Assembly: GCF_026642255.1 (NCBI RefSeq)
Contig: NZ_CP113264.1
Coordinates: forward strand, 5,766,001-5,830,000
Origin: Streptomonospora nanhaiensis
GTDB lineage: Bacteria > Actinomycetota > Actinomycetes > Streptosporangiales > Streptosporangiaceae
Length of the DNA: 64,000 nucleotides
Reading direction: 5' to 3'
The position numbers and the translations under genes are program-made. The notes under the pieces were generated by a model. The model was given only the letters and a program-made list of their open reading frames with translations. It did not search any database and was not told the DNA's origin. Positions 57,744 to 64,000 of this stretch are shown here, in pieces. The first letter of the stretch is position 1. Each line of letters opens with the position of its first letter.

Positions 57744-58985
57744 TCAGGAGGCCCTGATGTCCTTCACGACCCGGCCGCCCTGCACCACCATCACCACGCG
57801 CCCCGGGTCCCCGAGCAGGGCGACGTCGGCCAGCGGGTCGCCGTCGCACACGACCAGGTCGGCGAGCTTGCCCGCCTCCACGGTCCCCACCCGGTCCGCC
57901 GTACCGAGCAGTTCGGCGGCGTTGCGGGTGCCCGCCACGATCGCGTCCATGGGGCTCATCCCGACCGACACCAGGTGGCGCAGCTCGTTCAGGTTGCGCC
58001 CGTGCTCGGAGATGCCCGCGTCCGTGCCCATGACGACCCTCACGCCCCGCCGCACGGCCTCGGCGATCCGCTCGAAGGTGCGCTCGGCGAGGGCGCGCTT
58101 GGTCTCCACCGCCTTCCTCGTCATCAGGTGGACGCGGTCCTCGAAGTCGAAGGTGGCCAGCGTCGGGACCAGGAAGGTCCCCCGCTCCAGCATCAGGTCG
58201 ATGCCCTCGTCGTCCACCAGGTAGCCGTGCTCGATGCTGGCCGCCCCGCCCAGGACCGCGTTGCGGATGCCCGCGGCGCCCTGCGCGTGGGCGGCGACCG
58301 GCCGACCGCCGTGGCGGGAGGCCTCCTCCACGATGACCGCGATCTCCTCCGTCGTCAGCCCCTCGTCGTCGGGGGTGTCCGACGGGCTCGACACCCCGCC
58401 CGTGGCGCACACCTTGATGACGTCCGCGCCGTCGCGCATGAGGCGCCGCGCGGCCACCCGCGCCTCCTGGGGGGAGTCGACGATCTCGGTCACCGACAGC
58501 CCGTGCGCGTGGGGGTCGTGGCCCGAGGGGAGCGTGAAGTCGGCGTGGCCGCCCGTGTGGCTCATCAGCCGCAGCGCCACACGCATGCGCGGGCCGGGCA
58601 CGAGCCCGCTCTCCTGCGCGGTGCGGAACCCGGCGTCGGCCCCGCCCAGGTCGCGCACGCCGGTCACGCCCGCCGCCAGGGTGACCCGCATGCGCTCGGC
58701 GGTCTCCAGCGCGTGCAGGCTCAGCGGGATGTCGGCGTGGTTGACCGCCAGCGCCCGGCCGTCGGCCACGCCGAGGTGCACATGGGTGTCGATGAACCCG
58801 GGCAGGACGGTGCGCCCGCCCAGGGACACGGTCTCCGTCGCCCCGTCGGCCTCCGGGGCCCCGGCCGCGGGGCCGGCGTAGGCGACCGTGCCGTCCTCGA
58901 CCAGCACGGCGGAGTCGGCGACCGGGCCGGCCCCGGTCCCGTCGATCAGGGTCAGGTCTCGGTACAGGGTCCTGGTGCCGGTCAT
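57744..58985 (-). CDS. Metal-dependent amidohydrolase, prolidase-like (A)
   Basis: 413 residues from the ATG at 58985. The composite beta domain begins with TLIDGTGAGPVADSAVLVEDG, then GFIDTHVHLG (HxH metal ligands), DVIKVCATGGV (the lysine that may be carboxylated), VAAHAQGAAGIRNAVLGGAASIEHG with two histidines, and VVMGTDAG with the aspartate. This is the group with Xaa-Pro and Xaa-Arg dipeptidases of the amidohydrolase superfamily. It is the last gene of a leftward group amidohydrolase B - AbgT - amidohydrolase A. The substrate is probably an amide brought in by the transporter. Confidence 0.87.
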   Translation of the reverse strand: MTGTRTLYRDLTLIDGTGAGPVADSAVLVEDGTVAYAGPAAGAPEADGATETVSLGGRTVLPGFIDTHVHLGVADGRALAVNHADIPLSLHALETAERMRVTLAAGVTGVRDLGGADAGFRTAQESGLVPGPRMRVALRLMSHTGGHADFTLPSGHDPHAHGLSVTEIVDSPQEARVAARRLMRDGADVIKVCATGGVSSPSDTPDDEGLTTEEIAVIVEEASRHGGRPVAAHAQGAAGIRNAVLGGAASIEHGYLVDDEGIDLMLERGTFLVPTLATFDFEDRVHLMTRKAVETKRALAERTFERIAEAVRRGVRVVMGTDAGISEHGRNLNELRHLVSVGMSPMDAIVAGTRNAAELLGTADRVGTVEAGKLADLVVCDGDPLADVALLGDPGRVVMVVQGGRVVKDIRAS

Positions 58986-59030
58986 GACGACTCCTCACGT
59001 CGGTGCTGCGCGGCGGCGCCGCGCGGTGCG

Positions 59031-59084
59031 GTGGTGCGAGTGGTGCGGGTGGTGTAGGTGGTGCGAGTGGTGCGGACGGTGCGC
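59031..59084. repeat. Tandem 9-bp repeat GTGGTGCGR, six units
   Basis: Units begin at 59031, 59040, 59049, 59058, 59067 and 59076; the third and sixth are degenerate. It lies in the 171-base spacer between the AbgT and amidohydrolase A genes. It is non-coding, because neither gene reaches it. Confidence 0.8.
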
Positions 59085-59115
59085 GTCCCCGGCGGGGAGC
59101 GCCCGGGACGTGCGG

Positions 59116-59145
59116 GGCCGGGGCCCGCGGACGCGGGCCCCGGCC
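59116..59145 (-). terminator. Hairpin after the AbgT gene
   Basis: A perfect 13-bp stem (GGCCGGGGCCCGC) with a 4-base loop, 12 bases past the stop. It would separate or weaken expression of amidohydrolase A. Confidence 0.7.
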
Positions 59146-59156
59146 GGGCGGTCGGA

Positions 59157-60758
59157 TCAGATGCGCACGTTCATCCCGGGGCCGACGGGGATGCCGCCGA
59201 AGTAGAACACGGCCAGCACGCCGATCCACAGGACGGTGAACACGACCGTGAAGGGCAGGCACCGGGCGATCACGGTGCCGATGCCCGCCCTGGGCTCGTA
59301 GGCGCGCAGGAACCCCAGCATGATCACCAGGTACGGGCTGAGCGGTGACAGGACGTTCGAGGTCGAGTCGCCGATGCGGAAGGCGGCCTGGATGAACCCG
59401 GGCTCGTAGCCGAGCAGCGCGAACATCGGCACGAAGACCGACGCGAGCAGCGCCCACATCGCCGACCCGGAGATGATGAACAGGTTCACCATGAACGCCA
59501 GGAGGATGAAGCACAGGATCGCGCCGAAGCCCGTGAACCCGGTCGCCTCCAGGCCCTCCGCCCCCTGGATGGCGATCCAGCTGGACATGTTGGTCCAGTT
59601 GAACAGCGCCAGGAACTGCGCCATCACGAAGGCCAGCACGATGAACGGCGACATCTCCTTGACCGTCTGGCCCATCACGAGGGCCAGGTCCGCCCCCTTG
59701 CGGATGCTCCCGGTCACGACGCCGTAGGTGACGCCGGGGAGGAGGAGCACCATGAAGACGATGAAGACCACGGAGCTGAGCAGCGGGGACTCCGGCAGGA
59801 AGGCGCCGTCCTCGTTGCGCATCGGCGCCCCCGGGGGCAGGCACAGGGCGAGGACCGCCGCGGCGGTCAGCAGCAGGGCCGCCCCGGCCCGGCGCAGGCC
59901 GCGCCGCTCGGTGTCGGTGAGGTTCGGGTCCATGACCTTGGCCTCGGACTCCTCGGTCCCCGCCTCGGCCCGGACCTTGTCGCGGGCGATCCCCCGGCGG
60001 ACCAGGGACGGCTCCAGGACGCGGTCGATCATGAACCCCGCAGCGAAGCTGAGGATCAGCGCGATGGCGAGGGTGATGAAGTAGTTGGAGATCGGGCTGA
60101 CGTAGGTGCCCAGGCCCAGCGGTTCGGCGGCGGCGTTGGTGACGCCCGAGAGCAGCGCGTCGGTGCTGGTGACGAAGGGGCTGCAGCTGAACGCGGCCGT
60201 GGCCGCCGCGTAGGCGCCGAGCAGGCCCGCCACCGGGTGCCGCCCGGCGGCCTTGAACACCATGGCGGCCAGCGGCGGGATGACCACCATGGCCGCGTCG
60301 CTCATGATGCTGCCGGAGACCGCGACGAACGAGGCCACGTAGGGCAGCAGCCAGCGGGGGGCGCCGCCGAAGGCGCGCCGCACCAGCGCGGTGAGCAGCC
60401 CGGTCCGCTCGGCCACGCCGACACCGAGCAGGACGGTCAGCACGACGCCGAGCGGCGGGAACGACACGAAGTTGGTGACCAGGGACGTGGTCAGCCAGGT
60501 GATGCCCTCGGCGGAGAAGAAGCTCCTGACGGGCTGGACGCCGTCCTCGCTCCCGGGCACCTCGACCGTGGCCCCGCTGAGCGACATGACCGTCGACAGG
60601 ACCGCGATGATCGCGAAGAGGATCAGGAAGAGGACGAAGGGGTCGGGGATCTTGTTGCCGACGCGCTCGATGCCGTCGAGGGAGCGCGCGAGGAGGCCGG
60701 GGCGCGCCTGGGCGGTCCCACCGCCGGTCGCGCCCTTCTTCGGGCTCTGCGTGGTCAT
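59157..60758 (-). CDS. AbgT-family transporter
   Basis: 533 residues from the ATG at 60758 (GAGG 5 bases before it; the GTG at 60764 is less good). About 12 membrane segments are visible, starting with IPDPFVLFLILFAIIAVL. Family motifs such as GSIMSDAAMVVIPPLAAMVF, CSPFVTSTDALLSGVT, MSPFIVLAFVMAQFLALFNWTN and GDSTSNVLSPLSPYLVIM are present. AbgT members import p-aminobenzoyl-glutamate or export sulfonamides. Placed 40 bases after amidohydrolase B and before amidohydrolase A, an import role feeding these hydrolases is more likely here. Confidence 0.92.
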   Translation of the reverse strand: MTTQSPKKGATGGGTAQARPGLLARSLDGIERVGNKIPDPFVLFLILFAIIAVLSTVMSLSGATVEVPGSEDGVQPVRSFFSAEGITWLTTSLVTNFVSFPPLGVVLTVLLGVGVAERTGLLTALVRRAFGGAPRWLLPYVASFVAVSGSIMSDAAMVVIPPLAAMVFKAAGRHPVAGLLGAYAAATAAFSCSPFVTSTDALLSGVTNAAAEPLGLGTYVSPISNYFITLAIALILSFAAGFMIDRVLEPSLVRRGIARDKVRAEAGTEESEAKVMDPNLTDTERRGLRRAGAALLLTAAAVLALCLPPGAPMRNEDGAFLPESPLLSSVVFIVFMVLLLPGVTYGVVTGSIRKGADLALVMGQTVKEMSPFIVLAFVMAQFLALFNWTNMSSWIAIQGAEGLEATGFTGFGAILCFILLAFMVNLFIISGSAMWALLASVFVPMFALLGYEPGFIQAAFRIGDSTSNVLSPLSPYLVIMLGFLRAYEPRAGIGTVIARCLPFTVVFTVLWIGVLAVFYFGGIPVGPGMNVRI

Positions 60759-60798
60759 GGTCACCTCACGGGGGGATGGGGGGCGGGGGCTGGGGGGC

Positions 60799-62073
60799 TC
60801 AGGCGGTGGCCGGCGGCCGGCCGGGGGCGGTGGTGTCCTTGTGGACGACGCCGTCCTTGACGACCACCGTGATGTTGGCCGGGTCTCCCGGCAGCGTGAT
60901 GTCCTCCAGGGGGTCGCCCGCGCAGACGACGATGTCCGCGCGCTTGCCGACCTGGAGGGTGCCGACCCGGTCGGCGACGCCGAGGAGCTCCGCGGCCTCG
61001 CGGGTCCCGGCGAGGATCGCGCCCATGGGGGTCATGCCGTGCTCGACGAGCAGGGCCAGCTCGTGGAGGTTGCGGCCGTGCGGAAAGATGCCGGAGTCTG
61101 TGCCCAGGGCGACGCGCACCCCGGCGGCCACGGCGGCGGAGATGTTCTCGCCGAGGTGCTCCTGGAGCCTGAGCTTCTTCTCCACCGCGTAGCCCGCCGA
61201 CTTCGCGGGGTCGGGCGGCGTGGTGGCGGTGGCCAGGGTGGGGACGAGGAAGGCTCCGTCGCGGAGCATCGCCTCGATGCCCTCGGCGTCGATCTCGTAG
61301 CCGTGCTCGATGCTCGTGACACCGGCGGCGAGGGCGTTGCGGATGCTGCGGGCGCTCTGGGCGTGGGCTGCGACCGGGATCCCGTGCGCGGCGGCCTCGC
61401 GGACGACGACCGTCATCTCCTCGATGTTGAGCCCGTCGTGCCAAGGGGTGTCCTGGGGGCTCCACACGCCCCCGCCGGCCATGACCTTGACGACCCCGGC
61501 GCCCTTGCGCATGACCTCGCGTGTGCCGCGCAGGGCCTCGGCGGCGCCGTCGGTGTTGATGGACACCGCGCCGCCGGGGCCCAGGACGGTGCCGAAGTCG
61601 AACCCGCAGCAGGTGCGGAAGTCGCCGTGGCCGCCGGTGGGCCCGAGCGCGCGGTACGCGGTGGTGATGCGGGGGCCGGCGACGATGCCCTCCTCGACCG
61701 CGCGGACCACCGCGAGGTCGAGGCCCGCGAGGTCGCGGACGCTGGTCACGCCGGCGTCGAGGGTGGCGCGCAGCCGGGGGATGGCCGTGTAGTAGCCGTA
61801 GTGCGGCGGCTGGTGGAGGAACGCGGCGGGGTTCATGCCGTCGCCCCCCATGGTCATGTGCACGTGGGCGTCGACGAACCCGGGGAGGACGGTGCCGCCG
61901 CGGGCGTCGATCTCCCGGTGCGGCGCGGTGATCTCGGGCGCGTCGGCGGCGGGTCCCATCCAGTCGATGCGGCCGCCGCGGGCCACGACCACCCAGTCCT
62001 CGCGCGGTCCGGCGCCGGTCGCGTCCACGACCGTCCCGTTGCGAAAGACGACAGCGGTGTCCTCCGAAGCCAT
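60799..62073 (-). CDS. Metal-dependent amidohydrolase, prolidase-like (B)
   Basis: 424 residues. I chose the ATG at 62073 (AAGGTGG before it); the frame continues upstream to 62157 but into the operator region. FVDAHVHMTMGGDG (HxH), GVVKVMAGGGV (lysine), IPVAAHAQSARSIRNALAAGVTSIEHGYE (two histidines) and VALGTDSG (aspartate) complete the metal site. It is clearly related to amidohydrolase A but not a recent duplicate. RTCCGFDFGTVLGPGG, with a cysteine pair, is specific to this copy. It is the first gene of the operon and divergent from the Lrp regulator. Confidence 0.87.
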   Translation of the reverse strand: MASEDTAVVFRNGTVVDATGAGPREDWVVVARGGRIDWMGPAADAPEITAPHREIDARGGTVLPGFVDAHVHMTMGGDGMNPAAFLHQPPHYGYYTAIPRLRATLDAGVTSVRDLAGLDLAVVRAVEEGIVAGPRITTAYRALGPTGGHGDFRTCCGFDFGTVLGPGGAVSINTDGAAEALRGTREVMRKGAGVVKVMAGGGVWSPQDTPWHDGLNIEEMTVVVREAAAHGIPVAAHAQSARSIRNALAAGVTSIEHGYEIDAEGIEAMLRDGAFLVPTLATATTPPDPAKSAGYAVEKKLRLQEHLGENISAAVAAGVRVALGTDSGIFPHGRNLHELALLVEHGMTPMGAILAGTREAAELLGVADRVGTLQVGKRADIVVCAGDPLEDITLPGDPANITVVVKDGVVHKDTTAPGRPPATA

Positions 62074-62113
62074 CGGCGCCACCTTCACCCTTCTCCTCGC
62101 CAGATCTCGGACA

Positions 62114-62136
62114 TTGATTCCATAATGCGAAATCAA
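62114..62136. promoter_or_regulatory. Candidate operator TTGATT-N11-AATCAA
   Basis: An inverted repeat of 6-bp arms in an AT-rich part of the spacer between amidohydrolase B and the Lrp-type regulator. Lrp/AsnC proteins often bind such AT-rich dyads and control the divergent gene. Binding is inferred from layout. Confidence 0.45.
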
Positions 62137-62262
62137 CACTCCGGCCATGGTTAACATTCTGGAAATACGCAGCTCAGGGCCGTTTGACGGCTGTGCGAAA
62201 ACCTACGCTCGGCCACCCCTAAGATGCCCAGATCGCCGGAAAAGAGTTTTTCGAGGTCGCTG

Positions 62263-63288
62263 ATGCAGGAATCCACCACACCCAACGAGTTCGACCTGTC
62301 GCTGGTCAACGCCCTGCAGATGGCGCCCCGCGCCTCCTGGGCCGAGCTGTCGCCGATCCTGGAGGCGGACCCGACCACGCTCGCGCGCAGGTGGAGGCGG
62401 TTGGAGGAGGAGGGGCTGGCGAGGATCGCCGTCTTCCCGCGGCAGCGCGTGATGGCGCGGCGCAACCTGTCCTACGTCGAACTCAGCTGCCGCAACGGCA
62501 CCGTCGAGCGGGTGGCCGCCGCCCTGGCGCAGGACCGGGACACCCTCAGCATCCAGTTCGTGGCCGGGTCGCACCAGCTGATGCTCACCGTGGTCCCCGG
62601 CGCGGGACTGGCCGACTACCTGCTCAACTGGGTCGGCGGGTTCCCCGACGTGGTGTCCTACCGGGTGCACGTCGTGACGGAGGTGCCCCGGGAGGCCTAC
62701 CTGTGGCAGGTCCGCGCCCTGTCCCCGCACCAGCGGCGCCGGCTGCGGGCCCTCTCCCCCGTGCGGGGACCCCGGCCGGGCGACGAGCGCGTCACACCCC
62801 TCGACCAGCGGATCATCGACCTCCTGTGCGTCGACGCGCGCCTCGGGTACCAGCACATCGCCGAACGCCTCGACATCGCGCCCACGACCGCCGCGCGGCG
62901 CGTCAACCGGCTCCTGCGCCAGGCGCTCGTCGGGCTGCGCTGCGACATCTCCCGCGCCCGCATGGGCTGGCACGCGGCCGCCACCCTCTGGGGAACCGTC
63001 GACCCCCGCGTCCTGGAGGGCGCCAGCGACCTGGGCGAGCGCATCCCCGAAGTACGCCTGTGCACCACCATCGCCGGGCCCGAGAACACCCTCTTCATCC
63101 TGTGGCTGCGCAACGCCCCCGACCTGACCCGGGTGGAGCGCCAGCTCCTGGAGGAGCTGCCCGGCCTGCGCATCGCGGACCGGCGGATGACCCTGCGCAC
63201 CTTCAAGTTCATGGGCGGGGTGATGGACGCCGAGCAGCGCTTCACCCGATCGGTCCCCGTCCAGCTGCTCCCGGCCGGGACCCCCTGA
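62263..63288 (+). CDS. Lrp/AsnC-family regulator with duplicated domains
   Basis: 341 residues. I chose the ATG at 62263, which has GAGG before it; an ATG at 62224 in frame lacks a site. There are two Lrp units: a first helix-turn-helix (FDLSLVNALQMAPRASWAEL ... TTLARRWRRLEEEGL) with its ligand-type domain, and a second (LDQRIIDLLCVDARLGYQHIAERL ... TTAARRVNRLLRQAL) from about residue 175. Single-unit Lrp is about 150 residues, so this is the double form. It probably controls the divergent amidohydrolase-AbgT operon and senses an amino acid or aryl-amino acid. Confidence 0.88.
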   Translation: MQESTTPNEFDLSLVNALQMAPRASWAELSPILEADPTTLARRWRRLEEEGLARIAVFPRQRVMARRNLSYVELSCRNGTVERVAAALAQDRDTLSIQFVAGSHQLMLTVVPGAGLADYLLNWVGGFPDVVSYRVHVVTEVPREAYLWQVRALSPHQRRRLRALSPVRGPRPGDERVTPLDQRIIDLLCVDARLGYQHIAERLDIAPTTAARRVNRLLRQALVGLRCDISRARMGWHAAATLWGTVDPRVLEGASDLGERIPEVRLCTTIAGPENTLFILWLRNAPDLTRVERQLLEELPGLRIADRRMTLRTFKFMGGVMDAEQRFTRSVPVQLLPAGTP

Positions 63289-63303
63289 CGGCGGCGCGCC
63301 CGG

Positions 63304-64000
63304 TCAGTCCCCGGCGGCCCCGCCCGGCAGCGCGCCCAGCTCCACCAGCAGCTCCCGGGCCAGGGGCTCCCGCAGCTCCGCGTTCGCGTCGTCGTCCATC
63401 TCGATGCGCAGGGCGAACGTGTACAGGTCCTCCCCGCGCTCCACCCAGCCGACCCACCAGCCGGGGGCCGGATCGACGTCCACCGCCCAACCGCTCTTGG
63501 CGAAGAGCGCGTGGCCGTCACCCTCCTCCACCAGGGCGATCTCGCGCAGCGCCTCCTGGTGGGCCGCGTCCACCGGCAGCTCCGAACGGGCCAGCGAGGC
63601 CAGGAACTCGGTCTGCTCCACGGCGGAGACCTCCAGCGGACCGTCCAGCCAGAACCGGTCCTCCACGTCCTCGCCGCCGATGTCCCGGTTCCCGTAGTCG
63701 AAGCGGTCCACCCAGGCCGCCATCCGCTCGTGCCCCACCCTGCGGGCCAGCTCCTGGTAGACGGGGAAGTTCGAGGCGGGGAACGCCTCCCTCAGGGACA
63801 TGTCCTGTTCCCATGCCTCGACGGGCTGCGGCCCGCCGCCGTGGGGCAGCACCTCGTCCAGTCCCGACACCGCGCCCGTCTCCAGGCCGATCAGGGTGTT
63901 GGCCAGCTTGAACGTGGACGCGGGCACCGCGCGCTCGTAGGCCGCCTCCGCCCCGACGAGGGTCGACTCCCTGGCACGGGTGTCGTGGAGCACGAACGTG
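63304..64000 (-). CDS. Class D (OXA-type) beta-lactamase-like protein (partial)
   Basis: The right edge cuts the N-terminus; 232 codons remain. TFVLHDTRARES leads to VPASTFKLANTLIGLETGA with the serine and lysine of motif 1. Motif 2, normally S-x-V, reads SNF in AFPASNFPVYQELARRVG. Motif 3 is intact as FDYGNRDIGG, and the K-T/S-G box is FAKSGWAVD, followed by WWVGWVERG. The enzyme would open beta-lactam rings outside the cell; the signal peptide is not in view. The valine-to-phenylalanine change in motif 2 may affect catalysis. It is convergent with the Lrp gene. Confidence 0.87.
   Translation of the reverse strand, partial: TFVLHDTRARESTLVGAEAAYERAVPASTFKLANTLIGLETGAVSGLDEVLPHGGGPQPVEAWEQDMSLREAFPASNFPVYQELARRVGHERMAAWVDRFDYGNRDIGGEDVEDRFWLDGPLEVSAVEQTEFLASLARSELPVDAAHQEALREIALVEEGDGHALFAKSGWAVDVDPAPGWWVGWVERGEDLYTFALRIEMDDDANAELREPLARELLVELGALPGGAAGD

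Overview
The window is very GC-rich chromosomal DNA with dense, mostly GC3-biased genes, GTG and TTG starts, and several families typical of filamentous actinomycetes: an ATP-binding / XRE-DUF5753 / DUF397 group, septum-formation lipoproteins, a SARP-type regulator, DUF1707, DUF4429-SHOCT, DUF6114/DUF6230. The mix best fits a Nocardiopsis-like member of the Streptosporangiales. This is an inference from gene content; no database was searched. No insertion sequence, integrase, CRISPR array or rRNA was seen.

Layout. 1-2.2 kb: the end of a WhiJ/BldB-like regulatory group. 2.6-6 kb: a secreted TAP-like peptidase and two septum-formation-type lipoproteins. 6.2-6.6 kb: two identical tRNA-Lys(CTT) genes. 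7-11.2 kb: a SARP regulator divergent from an RpiR-type regulator and MurQ (cell-wall amino-sugar recycling). 11.5-17.2 kb: a DUF885 metallopeptidase-like protein, two DUF218 proteins, a hypothetical protein and a DUF1707 protein. 18-19.8 kb: a superfamily-1 helicase with a RelE/ParE-like N-terminal domain.

20.1-31.7 kb is the most unusual part. It holds a DUF6114/DUF6230 pair, a cholesterol-oxidase-type GMC flavoenzyme, a MerR regulator, two AurF-like diiron oxygenases on either side of an SDR, a Baeyer-Villiger-type monooxygenase overlapping a DUF4873 gene, and an alpha/beta hydrolase. Three promoter regions here share an 18-bp dyad. At two of them it sits in the -35/-10 spacer, as MerR regulators use. 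Before the monooxygenase there are four tandem hairpins with different stems but one common loop. I read this as one MerR-controlled oxidative pathway for a lipid, steroid or terpenoid-like substrate; the substrate is unknown.

31.9-38.2 kb: sugar-acid kinase, Gfo/Idh dehydrogenase and a carbohydrate ABC importer without its own ATPase. 38.2-43.5 kb: fructosamine kinase, low-molecular-weight phosphatase, and a PP2C / CHASE3-kinase / response-regulator operon. 44-49.6 kb: heme oxygenase with a TetR regulator, DEDDh exonuclease, asparaginase II, and an orphan ferredoxin-reductase/ferredoxin pair. 49.8-57.6 kb: a DUF4153-like membrane protein, prolyl aminopeptidase, DUF4429-SHOCT protein, acyl-CoA synthetase and class I DAHP synthase. 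57.7-63.3 kb: an AbgT transporter between two related amidohydrolases, with a double-domain Lrp regulator divergent from the second; probably a peptide-like amide import and hydrolysis unit. The right edge cuts a class D beta-lactamase-like gene.
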